A DNA stretch of 64,000 nt from CAYLHF01 sp964383365 (GCA_964383365.1 CAYLHF010000009.1:1-64000), one strand, 5' to 3'. Counted from the first letter of the stretch, positions 9,368 to 17,710 are shown. Translations and numbers: made by a program. The notes: a model not told the origin generated them from the sequence alone.

Positions 9368-10166
9368 TGGTTTCACGTGATTGGAAAAGCGTCTTCCAGG
9401 GTGGGTCTTCTTTCTTCAGAAAAGCATCGACACCGGCCAGACATTCCGGCGAAGAGCGCATGGTCGTATTAACCAGGACGGCCCGATTCAATCGGTCGTC
9501 CTCCGATAGATGGTCCATTTCGACCATCAACTTCTTCGTGGCAGCTACCGCTTCTGCGCTTGTTTCCCGGACAATTTCAATAGCCAGATCCGTAACTGAC
9601 TGTTCGAGCCTCGCGCCATCGACCGATTTGTTGATCAAACGCAAGTCTACCGCTTCGGCGGCCGTGATGAGATGTCCGCGCAGCATCAGATCCCGTAGCG
9701 CCAGATCACCGATCCGCCTACGTACAAAGGTCATGACGATAGCAGGAACGAATCCGATCCGGACTTCGGTAAATCCGAAACGGGCCCGGGAATCGGCAAT
9801 CGCAAAATCACATGCGACGACGAGTCCGAAACCGCCCGCGATTGCGTGGCCGTTTACGCGGGCAATAATTGGTTTGGGGCAGTTTCTCATCGCCTGAAAC
9901 AGCATCGCCAACTCGGTGGAGTCGGCGGCGTTTTCCTCTGTTGAAGCCGTTCTCAGTTTGGCGAGTGCCTTCAGATCGGCACCTGCTGAAAACGACCCTC
10001 CTTCCGCCGTAAGAATCACCACCCGAACCGAATCATCGGTAGACATCCGATTGAATACGGATGTCAACTCGCCAACCAGCCGACGATTCAGGGCATTTCT
10101 GATCTCCGGTCGGTTGAGCGTAATGGTCGCAATCGACGTTTTGCGGTCGTGTCCTATCGAAATCAC
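9354..10166 (-). CDS. enoyl-CoA hydratase/isomerase (crotonase) family protein
   Basis: A 270-residue crotonase-fold protein. Family signatures are NRPEIRNALN, GGSFSAGADLKALA (oxyanion-hole strand), NGHAIAGGFGLVVACDFAIA and FGFTEVRIGFVPAI. In standard hydratases two glutamates act on the substrate. The second is retained (FTEVRIG), but the first, normally in GGGxEL, is replaced by Gly in GGFGLV. That argues for a variant reaction (isomerase, decarboxylase-like or methylglutaconyl-type) rather than plain beta-oxidation. It starts with GTG directly after the TAA of the LuxE-like gene and overlaps purM, so it is the middle of a tight operon. The substrate is unknown. Confidence 0.88.
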   Translation of the reverse strand: MISIGHDRKTSIATITLNRPEIRNALNRRLVGELTSVFNRMSTDDSVRVVILTAEGGSFSAGADLKALAKLRTASTEENAADSTELAMLFQAMRNCPKPIIARVNGHAIAGGFGLVVACDFAIADSRARFGFTEVRIGFVPAIVMTFVRRRIGDLALRDLMLRGHLITAAEAVDLRLINKSVDGARLEQSVTDLAIEIVRETSAEAVAATKKLMVEMDHLSEDDRLNRAVLVNTTMRSSPECLAGVDAFLKKEDPPWKTLFQSRETNDDV

Positions 10167-11147
10167 TTATGCCTCCATTAAAAAATTGCATCCACGCAGT
10201 TCGGCCTGGGTGACCCGTCCAAGAACCTCGAATCCGCCCCCCACTTGAACGACGAGATCTTCTGTCAGAATACGCGATACCGAATGAATATTTGCCATGT
10301 CTGAGACAGCGAGGATCCCCTCCTGCCCTTCCTTCGCTCTTCTACCAGGATCTGCTACGTTCAGGACTTCGAATCGCATCCACGGAGGCGGATAAAAAAC
10401 GATCCCGTTTCCCGCATTGATTCGTGTGTAGCACTGCGATAACAGTTCACACATTCCGTATTCACTCTGAATCCGATCCTCCGGTAGATGAAAACCGGCC
10501 GCCAGGGTACGGTGTAATACAGATCGGGAGACCTCACGCCGATGCGTCTTCATTCCGCCGGTCTCGATCACGATTGCGTTCGAGGGAAGTGGAACGGGGT
10601 GCCTTTCGATCAATTCCAACAGGCCAAATGCGGCTCCGATCAACACAATCGGAACACCCGATTCAAGACTCTCTCGGATGCCGTTACTCAGTACCTCCTC
10701 TGAATCCAGACACGATCCACTCGACGGCATCCCGAATGTGGCCCTGAGCGATCGCGCCATGTACAGGAGCGACGATTCGCTCCCCTGACGCTCGTAATCG
10801 GGAAGATAATCGATCAGCAGGAAGGGACCGTCACCCAGTGCCAGAGAAAATCCGTTTATGACGGACTGGCGATAGAGGGAAAGAGACGCCACGTGGTGAC
10901 TCGACCTCGCATGCTCACGCGCCGTTCCACTGCTCCGGAAGACCTGTTCCACATCTTCCGCCGGTACCGTACAAAGCGTCTCCGCCTTGAAGGCCTCTAT
11001 CGGCAAGTACTCGCCTGAAAATCGGCCGTATATCGGAATACGCTCCTTCTGATACGCTGTGACCGCATCGAGCCACGGCGAGAATCTGGTATCACCGGGT
11101 TGCAGCTCGTAGAAGTGGTCTGCGATATATTCGATAGAAACCGGCAC
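10167..11147 (-). CDS. LuxE-like acyl-protein synthetase / ANL-superfamily ligase
   Basis: Resembles the LuxE (acyl-protein synthetase) branch of adenylating enzymes, which activate a fatty acid as acyl-AMP and pass it to a partner protein. Visible features are YIPIEAFK-like LPIEAFKAET, the phosphate-binding stretch FRSSGTAREH, the block LYMARSLRATFGMP, and YGMCELLSQCY, the counterpart of the ANL YGxTE motif. The open frame extends to ATG 11213, but those residues overlap the end of the M14 gene and lack family character. GTG 11147 has GGGAAGG just upstream, removes the overlap and matches where LuxE similarity begins. No luxC/luxD-type partner is seen nearby. The substrate is unknown. Confidence 0.75.
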   Translation of the reverse strand: MPVSIEYIADHFYELQPGDTRFSPWLDAVTAYQKERIPIYGRFSGEYLPIEAFKAETLCTVPAEDVEQVFRSSGTAREHARSSHHVASLSLYRQSVINGFSLALGDGPFLLIDYLPDYERQGSESSLLYMARSLRATFGMPSSGSCLDSEEVLSNGIRESLESGVPIVLIGAAFGLLELIERHPVPLPSNAIVIETGGMKTHRREVSRSVLHRTLAAGFHLPEDRIQSEYGMCELLSQCYTRINAGNGIVFYPPPWMRFEVLNVADPGRRAKEGQEGILAVSDMANIHSVSRILTEDLVVQVGGGFEVLGRVTQAELRGCNFLMEA

Positions 11148-11175
11148 AATCCTTCCCGGATAAAGTGGTTGCCTC

Positions 11176-12816
11176 TCAATCGGCCGACCGCCAGATTGGA
11201 TAGGTCGTGCCATCCTCGATGTACGCGTCCAGCAGCCCCCAGTTCACCAATCCGTCATCAGATCTTGCCTCCAGCAAATAAAAGGCCAGCCGGGCCAACG
11301 GTTGGTCCATCGGTACAACCAGGGTGCCGGTTGGAAGAACGCGAGATTCCCTGTGATATCCGCCAAAAACCGTTCGCTCATTGACGTCCTGGAATTTCCT
11401 CGGCGAGACCCTCGTCGAATCAATTAGGAATACGTCAATATCCATTTCCCGTGCTATCGTGCTTTTCGAATACCGAATGCCATGCAGATCCAACATCGCC
11501 GCAACTGCGTCAGCGCCGGTAGCGTTTCGTCGGAGCGTATTTTCGCCGGTCGATTCAGTGCGGGCCGGGACGTAGTATGCTTTCGGTACGCGCTCATTTT
11601 CGGTAGACGAAAACGTACCGTATTCGAACATCGATCGGGTATACGTCGTGTCTACCCGCTCCAACACCGTCGTTCCGGAGAACGGGTTCACGACCCGCCT
11701 CGCCCTTCCCAGCAAGATCTCTGTCTGCGACGCACTTCGCTGGTGTTGCGCCCGTAGCGAGAGCGAATCTCCGACAACCGACGTCCCATCGGTTTCCGTA
11801 ATCAATCGACGGACGCGAGAAGCATCGTTACTCACATAATCGATGATCTGTTCGGCAAAGAGCTTCGACGCCATGATTCGGTCCCTGAACGATGCATAGG
11901 CATAGGCTTCGCTCAAGATGGCGATTCTATTTCGGAGTCCTACATAGTTATTGTTAAAACGGGGACGGTGGTCAAACGTATACCACCCTTGCTGTGAGCT
12001 CTTTCTGAACGGCAGATTCCCGTAGTAGTAAAAGTCCCAGCCGGATTCAGCCTTTATGCGCTCGGTGACATCGGGTAGAAAATCCTGTCTCAGATAATCG
12101 ACGATGCCTGCGGCCGTATTTGGATTCAGCGGAGGGGCATACGTGATAAGGTACCCGTGTTGGGAGCCGTTCGTGGTATGAAAATCCACGACCACATCCG
12201 GATCGTATGCGTTGAACATACCGATAAGCGCACGCGCCTCTGGACTTCGGGCCTTCATGTGATCCCGGTTGAGGTCGAGTCCACCGGCATTCGGCCGAAT
12301 GCCCATTCCACCGAGCGGTCCATTCTGTCTGGGACGGTTGTAGAGATTGATTCGCTCGTTCCCGTCGGCATTGTATATGGGCGCTATGAGCAACACGAGA
12401 GAATCGGCCCATGCCGTGTTCTTACCTGCCGCGAGATCGCGAACGAGCATCAAAAGCGCCTCTTTCCCGCAGACTTCTCCCGCATGAATATCACCCTGCA
12501 AATACACGACCGTCCTGGCCGACGCCTGAACGGCCTCGGGCGACGCATCGGTGACATCCCCATAAACAACCAGCGGCAGTGAGCGACCCTCTACCGTATA
12601 GCCAAACGTGGAGAGAAACAAATCGGATCGCTGGGCAGTCGCCACCTCCAGGAAGCCAACCAGTTCGTCGTATCGAGTGGTTTCGTTATAAGCCGTGCGT
12701 TCCGGTCGGGTCTGGAGAAATTGGAGATCCGCCGGTTGAGCCAGCGAAGGCATGATACCGGGTCCTGCAGAGGGAAGCAGAAATGCCAGAATGCGGATAA
12801 GGATTGCCCGTCTCAA
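11176..12816 (-). CDS. secreted M14-family zinc carboxypeptidase
   Basis: A 546-residue exported metallopeptidase. A signal peptide is evident (RRAILIRILAFLLPSAGPG, cleavage near residue 26). Zinc ligands of the M14 fold are His111 and Glu114 in QGDIHAGE and His213 in VVDFHTTNGS. The substrate-binding NR pair is Asn183-Arg184 in DLNRDH, and the catalytic glutamate is probably Glu303 in ILSEAYAY. It should trim C-terminal residues from peptides in the periplasm or outside the cell. The start is TTG, overlapping the stop of the upstream bTHX gene as TTGA (12813-12816), so translation is probably coupled. The LuxE-like gene follows within about 28 bp. Confidence 0.88.
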   Translation of the reverse strand: MRRAILIRILAFLLPSAGPGIMPSLAQPADLQFLQTRPERTAYNETTRYDELVGFLEVATAQRSDLFLSTFGYTVEGRSLPLVVYGDVTDASPEAVQASARTVVYLQGDIHAGEVCGKEALLMLVRDLAAGKNTAWADSLVLLIAPIYNADGNERINLYNRPRQNGPLGGMGIRPNAGGLDLNRDHMKARSPEARALIGMFNAYDPDVVVDFHTTNGSQHGYLITYAPPLNPNTAAGIVDYLRQDFLPDVTERIKAESGWDFYYYGNLPFRKSSQQGWYTFDHRPRFNNNYVGLRNRIAILSEAYAYASFRDRIMASKLFAEQIIDYVSNDASRVRRLITETDGTSVVGDSLSLRAQHQRSASQTEILLGRARRVVNPFSGTTVLERVDTTYTRSMFEYGTFSSTENERVPKAYYVPARTESTGENTLRRNATGADAVAAMLDLHGIRYSKSTIAREMDIDVFLIDSTRVSPRKFQDVNERTVFGGYHRESRVLPTGTLVVPMDQPLARLAFYLLEARSDDGLVNWGLLDAYIEDGTTYPIWRSAD

Positions 12817-12914
12817 CTCTTCTTCTTGTTTTTTGTACTCTTCTTAGGTCTCGATTTCCCGTATGAACCGTTTGTTATTTTTCCCTTTTTCGTACGCTTG
12901 TCCCCTTTTCCCAT
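12813..12914 (-). CDS. 30S ribosomal protein bTHX (Thx), 33 aa
   Basis: A very small, highly basic protein beginning MGKGDKRTKKGKITNGSYG and continuing KSRPKK, then a Lys-rich tail. This matches bTHX/Ribosomal_Thx, the short peptide first seen in the Thermus 30S head and widespread in Bacteroidota and plastids, where it fits between rRNA helices and stabilises the subunit. Family members begin MGKGDKKTRRGKI and have a GSYG turn, both seen here. The length (33 aa) is slightly longer than the Thermus form owing to the Lys/Asn/Ser tail. ATG 12914 is the only sensible start. The stop overlaps the TTG start of the M14 peptidase gene, an odd pairing of a ribosomal and an exported protein. Confidence 0.9.
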   Translation of the reverse strand: MGKGDKRTKKGKITNGSYGKSRPKKSTKNKKKS

Positions 12915-13093
12915 GGCAATATTCCCGTTAATGTTTCTGAATAGGATCGCAAAAAGTAGGTTATAGACGCTTGCCGGACAACTCGATCGCGTATTGTGAA
13001 ATCATGTTGCAGGATCTCACAGCAGGAAACGAGACACCTTCTCTGCGGTTCGAGTGCCCGCCGTACGTTGTTACTCTGCCCGGGCACTTTCGA

Positions 13094-13125
13094 TTGACAA
13101 TCTGTCCGGATTACGTGTAGGTTTG
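13094..13125 (+). promoter_or_regulatory. Bacteroidota-type promoter before the UPF0047-like gene
   Basis: TTG (13094-13096, within TTGACA), 21 nt, then TAGGTTTG (13118-13125), a full match to the TTG-N17-23-TAnnTTTG consensus known for Bacteroidota sigma factors. Only 7 nt separate it from ATG 13133 and there is no Shine-Dalgarno site, so the transcript may begin at or next to the start codon. Confidence 0.55.
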
Positions 13126-13132
13126 CCCACTA

Positions 13133-14203
13133 ATGAAAAGAGAGCCATCCGAAATAACTCTGGAGCTGGAACCCGAGCACCGAGTCGATGTCATCGATGT
13201 GTCTAAACGGATCGTCGAAGCCGATCCCGATTTCTTTGATGGCTACCGCAAATCCACGTATTTGTCGTATCACACGACTGCCGGATACTTCGAACAGCCG
13301 TTTTGTGATCGATTGAAAAATGATCCGCAGGCGCTCGAAGACTACGTAGGATCCTTCCAGAAGCTGTTCCCACCGGAGGCCGATTACCGACATGATCGGA
13401 TGGAACTGAGAGATGAGCTCACGGATGAGCAAAAGCTGACGGAGCCCAAAAACGCCGACTCCCATTTGACCTACATCGGGAGTGGCCTCGAGAACTGTGT
13501 CACGTACTCTCATCGCAGGAAATCGCCGGTCTATTTCGTTGACCTCGACGGTACAAACGGCAAGGAACGACGACATCGAAGGACCACCGTTCTGGGATAC
13601 AGTTCGGAGAGCATGGTCGATCAGACCCGAATGAAAGTAACCATGTCGGGTCACCCCATCGATGCCGTAAACCTCTGGGATCCGCGTGTAGGATTCCTGG
13701 AAGACCTGCAGCAGCGCGTCGACGCACTCGGTATTTCCAAAGGCCGGATCGACCTCGAATTATCCGGAGCCGAGCGCAAGAGTGGTCTCACGGTCAACGA
13801 GTACGAGACCCTCCTGATGACACACGACCTTGTAGAGGTGCTCAAGAGTCCGGTCTGGTTCATGGCTCAGAAGGGTAGAAATATGCTCCGCGATCCTCGT
13901 GCGATCAAGGAGAAAGCCAAGGATTATGCCAAATACGATCTTGTCCATGTCGTGAACGAATTCATCGAAAAAATGGGACTGAGCGAGTCCTTGTTCGAGC
14001 GCATCATCGACAAGTTTTTCGCCCTTCCTGCCGAGCGTTTCCTCCGAATGAAGCGCTCGATCAGCCTCGTGGTCTCCGATGGGGATAGCGGAGAGAACGG
14101 CCGGATATTAACGGGTACCTATCAGAGTCCCATCCTGGTTCAGTGGGCGAAGGCCGAACGGGATGTTCGCAACGTAGATGTCTCGTTCACGCGATTCGAC
14201 TGA
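13133..14203 (+). CDS. UPF0047/YjbQ-like protein with large C-terminal extension
   Basis: A 356-residue cytosolic protein I recognise only in part. Residues ~18-125 resemble UPF0047 (YjbQ, a small trimeric fold with weak thiamin-phosphate-synthase activity reported): SYHTTAGYFEQ (His47) matches the family's HTTA motif, YRHDRM follows, and KNADSHL (His111) matches GNADAHL. A helical insertion (about 60-100) separates them. The remaining ~230 residues, including a run around NVLRDPRAIKEKAKDYAKYD-like helices and a C-terminal ILVQWAKAERD strand/helix region, match nothing I know. Family proteins are normally ~135-150 aa. It stands alone between divergent bTHX and a convergent SDR gene. Function unknown. 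Confidence 0.8.
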   Translation: MKREPSEITLELEPEHRVDVIDVSKRIVEADPDFFDGYRKSTYLSYHTTAGYFEQPFCDRLKNDPQALEDYVGSFQKLFPPEADYRHDRMELRDELTDEQKLTEPKNADSHLTYIGSGLENCVTYSHRRKSPVYFVDLDGTNGKERRHRRTTVLGYSSESMVDQTRMKVTMSGHPIDAVNLWDPRVGFLEDLQQRVDALGISKGRIDLELSGAERKSGLTVNEYETLLMTHDLVEVLKSPVWFMAQKGRNMLRDPRAIKEKAKDYAKYDLVHVVNEFIEKMGLSESLFERIIDKFFALPAERFLRMKRSISLVVSDGDSGENGRILTGTYQSPILVQWAKAERDVRNVDVSFTRFD

Positions 14204-14235
14204 ACCGGCCGTCCGCCTGGAGGGAACGCCCGAAA

Positions 14236-15012
14236 TCAAATCAGCGACCTTGACTGGACGCCGTCGACGGTAATACACGCTCCCGAAATCCAGCTTGCCC
14301 GCGCGGACGAGAGAAACGCGACGACATCGGCGACCTCACTGGCCTTTCCGAATCGGCCCATCGGAAGATTCTTCTCGACAAACGTGGCCATCCCATCAGG
14401 GTCTGCCACACATCGCCTGTCCCAACTTCCGCCGGGAAAGCGTATCGAGCCGGGGGCAACGGTGTTCACTCTGATGCCATCGGGAGCCAGTTCCAGCGCC
14501 ATCACCCCTGCAAGACTGATGAGGGCCGTTTTTGTCGTGTTGTAAATCGACAGTCCCGGTCCTCCGGTCTCTCTTCCGAAAATGCTCGATATGAAAACGA
14601 TAGAGCCACCCGCGCCGGCTTTCATCAACGAAATACATGCGCGACTGAAACGAGCATGAGCCATGAAGTTCAGTTCCATGATCTCGTTCCAATCCGCATC
14701 GGTCGTGTCTTCGAACGACTTACGACGATTACCTCCCGCGTTACCGACGTAGATGTCCAACCGGGAAAAACGAGACTCCACTCGCTCGACGGCCTTTGTG
14801 GCGAAATCGGGATTCGAGATATCCCCGGCCAGTGTATCGATCGTTACCCCCGATAGTCGCAACTCTTCGGCCGTTTCGTTCAACGCCTCATCGCCCCGCG
14901 CCGTCAGGAGCAGATTACATCCTTCCGCAGCCAGGGTCGTCGCTATCGCGCGACCGATTCCCCTGCTCGCTCCTGCTACTATGGCCACCCTATCCTTTAA
15001 TTGTAAATCCAT
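14236..15012 (-). CDS. short-chain dehydrogenase/reductase (SDR)
   Basis: A 258-residue classical SDR, an NAD(P)-dependent oxidoreductase. The cofactor-binding GASRGIGRAIA is at residues 14-24, NAGG follows near 93, and the catalytic triad is Ser in VFISSIFG with YNTTK (Tyr-x-x-x-Lys) about 14 residues later. A C-terminal SGACITVDGV is typical of the 3-ketoacyl-ACP reductase/glucose dehydrogenase-like subgroup. It is convergent with the UPF0047-like gene (32 bp apart) and has its own upstream region. The substrate cannot be inferred from context. Confidence 0.9.
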   Translation of the reverse strand: MDLQLKDRVAIVAGASRGIGRAIATTLAAEGCNLLLTARGDEALNETAEELRLSGVTIDTLAGDISNPDFATKAVERVESRFSRLDIYVGNAGGNRRKSFEDTTDADWNEIMELNFMAHARFSRACISLMKAGAGGSIVFISSIFGRETGGPGLSIYNTTKTALISLAGVMALELAPDGIRVNTVAPGSIRFPGGSWDRRCVADPDGMATFVEKNLPMGRFGKASEVADVVAFLSSARASWISGACITVDGVQSRSLI

Positions 15013-15127
15013 GGACTACGTAACTTTATAAACACACGTTGACGAAGTATACCGATCTTTCGAAAAGGATACGCGTTCCCAGCTTTTGCTGCGACATGAT
15101 CTGTAGAACATTTTCCCAATTTAGACG

Positions 15128-15667
15128 ATGAAGCCCACACTGAAGGATTTTGCCGGTTGCCTTCCGGAGATGACGCCCGTATGGATGTATATGTCTTCGA
15201 GAGAGCTCTCACACGCAGAACAAGAGCATCTGTCGACGGAATGCGAATCTTTCTTTGATTCCTGGACGTCGCATCAGCGCCCGGTAACGGCCTCTCTGAC
15301 CATTCTGGCAGATCGCGTCCTGGTTCTCGCAGCCGATATTCCAGATGCCCAAATTTCAGGGTGTGGCATCGATAAATGGGTTCATTTCGTCGAAAGTCTG
15401 GCGGAACGCACCGGTTTCGAGTGGCTTGGTGCCCTGGATATCGCCGTCCGAAGATCAGGTGGACGGGTGGATTCCATGTCCCGTGCCGCTTTCAGAAACG
15501 AGGTGACAGCCGGTACCGTCGGACCTACCACCAACGTATTCGATATCTCCTCCAAATCCATCGGCCAACTCCTCGGGGCCGGTCTGGAGCGTCCGGCTGC
15601 CGATTCATGGCATAAAATCTATTTCAAGACAGAGACCATTGGCACGGAATCTGTCGTCGCCTCCTGA
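15128..15667 (+). CDS. conserved Bacteroidota protein of unknown function
   Basis: A 179-residue cytosolic protein of a family I recognise as nearly universal in Bacteroidota and often misnamed 'ABC transporter ATPase'. Shared landmarks are PVWMYMSSREL at residues 17-27, an FFDSWTSHQRPVTAS stretch, the core SGCGIDKWVHFVESL (family SGCSIDxSVxFI), MSRAAFRNEV and the near-terminal SWHKIYF. There is no Walker motif, so the ATPase label is unfounded. It is probably co-transcribed with the K+ channel gene 17 bp downstream. No role is established to my knowledge. Confidence 0.82.
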   Translation: MKPTLKDFAGCLPEMTPVWMYMSSRELSHAEQEHLSTECESFFDSWTSHQRPVTASLTILADRVLVLAADIPDAQISGCGIDKWVHFVESLAERTGFEWLGALDIAVRRSGGRVDSMSRAAFRNEVTAGTVGPTTNVFDISSKSIGQLLGAGLERPAADSWHKIYFKTETIGTESVVAS

Positions 15668-15684
15668 TCAGATCCCCCAGGCCC

Positions 15685-16689
15685 GTGGACAATTCTTCCG
15701 TACGGAACGAACTGATTCTTGCCAACGTCGTGTTGCTGGCTCTCCTGGCGACAGGAACCATCGGGTATGTACTGCTCGAGGACTGGTACTGGACCGACGG
15801 ACTGTACATGACATTCCTCACGTTGACCACGATAGGCTTTGGCGAAGTCCACGAATTGTCGTCACTCGGCAGAGTATTTACCATAGTGATAGGTCTTACG
15901 GGAATCGGAACGGTGGCATTCATCGCAACCCGATCGGTCCAGGTCGTAATCAACAGCGCTCGTTTTCATCAACGTCAGACTATGAAGACAATCAATAAGC
16001 TATCAGATCACTATATCCTCTGTGGCTATGGTCGAATTGGAAAGCGAATCGCCGATGACCTGAAGAGAGGAGGCGTCCCATTCGTCGTCATAGAGACTGA
16101 CCAGAAGAAACTGGAGCAGATCGAACAGTCTCCACTTCTGTATGTAGCCGGAGATGCGGAAGAAGAATCGGTCCTGATTTCTGCCGGACTGGAGCGAGCC
16201 CGCGGGCTCATCCTGACGCTACCCGAGGACAGTGTCAATGTCTTTGTTACACTCGTGGCACGCGAGCTCAATCCCAAACTTTTTATTCTGGCACGTACCA
16301 ACAAACACGAGAATCGCAAGAAATTACTTCGTGCCGGTGCCGATCAGGTGGTCTCCCCGTACGAGATCGGAGCAGACAGGATGGCACAGGTCGTTCTTCG
16401 TCCAAACGTGGATCGATTTATGGACCGCGTTCTCAGAACTGAAGCCCTGAACCTGACCATGGAGGAGGTCCTCATTGCCGAACATGCGATGATTGCCGGA
16501 AAGACCCTGGCATCGAGCGGCCTACGAGCGAAGTTCGATGCGATTGTCGTCGCCATCATGAACGGGGTGACGAAAGAGATGACGTTTAACCCGGTTGCTG
16601 ACGTAAAACTGAATGCCGGAGATACGCTGATCATACTGGGCAGTCAGGATATGATTGAGCGCCTCAAGAACGACGGGTGTACTGGCTGA
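15685..16689 (+). CDS. potassium channel with RCK (TrkA-N/TrkA-C) domains
   Basis: A 334-residue two-helix K+ channel of the MthK/Kch architecture. TM1 is at about 10-32, the pore helix and filter TTIGFGE at 48-54, and TM2 at about 62-85. A TrkA-N Rossmann domain follows (YILCGYGRIGKRIADDL, then VVIETDQKK and GDAEEES), then TrkA-C from about 250 to the end. The usual filter is TVGYGD; here Ile, Phe and Glu replace Val, Tyr and Asp, a known but less common variation. RCK domains gate channels by binding NAD(H), nucleotides or divalent ions. The start is GTG; no in-frame ATG lies closer to the first helix. Confidence 0.93.
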   Translation: MDNSSVRNELILANVVLLALLATGTIGYVLLEDWYWTDGLYMTFLTLTTIGFGEVHELSSLGRVFTIVIGLTGIGTVAFIATRSVQVVINSARFHQRQTMKTINKLSDHYILCGYGRIGKRIADDLKRGGVPFVVIETDQKKLEQIEQSPLLYVAGDAEEESVLISAGLERARGLILTLPEDSVNVFVTLVARELNPKLFILARTNKHENRKKLLRAGADQVVSPYEIGADRMAQVVLRPNVDRFMDRVLRTEALNLTMEEVLIAEHAMIAGKTLASSGLRAKFDAIVVAIMNGVTKEMTFNPVADVKLNAGDTLIILGSQDMIERLKNDGCTG

Positions 16690-16769
16690 ACAACATCGAA
16701 TACCGGGAAACTTTTCCGGTTCGGCGAATACATAGCGAGAAATAATCCATCCAACCACGCCCCCTCCGA

Positions 16770-17705
16770 ATGAAGCGCCTGATTGTAATGTTGATTTTCC
16801 TGTCCTGGGCCCCTGCCGTTTGTGCCCAGTACTATATCAATCAGAAAGAACTGGCAGACATTTTGACGCCCTGTTCGCCGGAGTTGGATCGTTTGCCCCA
16901 GGTGACCTACCGGAATGTTGTGCTGTTCAACAGCCGCAATAATTCTGTTCTGGCGCGGAATACATTTTACAAGATCATTGGCAAAGGAGATGTTGAGCTT
17001 GGAAAGCACCGTTCCAAGCTCGTTGGTCTCCTGAACAGAACACTTATGCCCAGGGCAAAAATCGGTGATACACTCATCGTTCCCTCTGTTTTCCTGGATG
17101 ATTTTTGTGCTTATTCTCCATTTCCCAAATGGTATCCCGGTGGCGTGGAATTCGACAAATTATTCTTTATCGACAAGTCCGTACAGGCCTGGGCCGCGTA
17201 CGAGAAAGGAAAGCTTGTTCGCTGGGGTATCGTCAATACGGGAGCCAAGAGTTCACCCACTCCGAACGGGAGGTTCAATTTCAACTGGAAGACCGAGTAC
17301 CGTATTTCGACGCTGAGTCCTCCGGGTGAACGATGGGAGATGTACTGGGTCTTCAATTTCCATGAAGGACGAGGCATTCACATCCATCAGTACCCGATGC
17401 CGACCGGAGGTCCAACCAGCCACGGATGTGTCCGGGTGGTCGAAGAGGATGCCCAATGGATCTATACGTGGGCCGACTCATGGAAAAAGACAAAAGGATC
17501 CGGCTACCGATCGGGTCGTGGAAAAATTCGAAAACCCGGCACTACGGTACTCGTTATCGGTAAAGACCCTCCCGGAAACCCGCATCCGTTTATTGTCTCG
17601 GGACGACGACCGACTCTCAGGAAGATCGTCCTGCCGCGGCATCCGTTCGATATTCCTCCGGGATCCTCGCAGCAGAAATACTTCGACCGTCGCCGTCCGG
17701 GATGA
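16770..17705 (+). CDS. secreted L,D-transpeptidase (YkuD family)
   Basis: Exported cell-wall enzyme of 311 residues. The signal peptide is MKRLIVMLIFLSWAPAVCA, cleaved before QYYINQ. The YkuD catalytic domain spans about 128-255 and has IHIHQYPM followed by SHGCVRV with nucleophile Cys220 and His218. Such enzymes form 3-3 cross-links in peptidoglycan or attach proteins to it. A LysM-like or peptidoglycan-binding segment may lie in residues 40-105 (AKIGDTLIVPS resembles a LysM end), but this is weak. It is convergent with lepB with only 5 bp between stops. Confidence 0.9.
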   Translation: MKRLIVMLIFLSWAPAVCAQYYINQKELADILTPCSPELDRLPQVTYRNVVLFNSRNNSVLARNTFYKIIGKGDVELGKHRSKLVGLLNRTLMPRAKIGDTLIVPSVFLDDFCAYSPFPKWYPGGVEFDKLFFIDKSVQAWAAYEKGKLVRWGIVNTGAKSSPTPNGRFNFNWKTEYRISTLSPPGERWEMYWVFNFHEGRGIHIHQYPMPTGGPTSHGCVRVVEEDAQWIYTWADSWKKTKGSGYRSGRGKIRKPGTTVLVIGKDPPGNPHPFIVSGRRPTLRKIVLPRHPFDIPPGSSQQKYFDRRRPG

Positions 17706-17710
17706 CGCTC

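Noticed and set aside
16702..16720. 8-bp hairpin between the K+ channel and L,D-transpeptidase genes as a terminator.
   Set aside because: The stem includes a G-T pair, the loop is 3 nt and there is no T-run after it; too weak to support.
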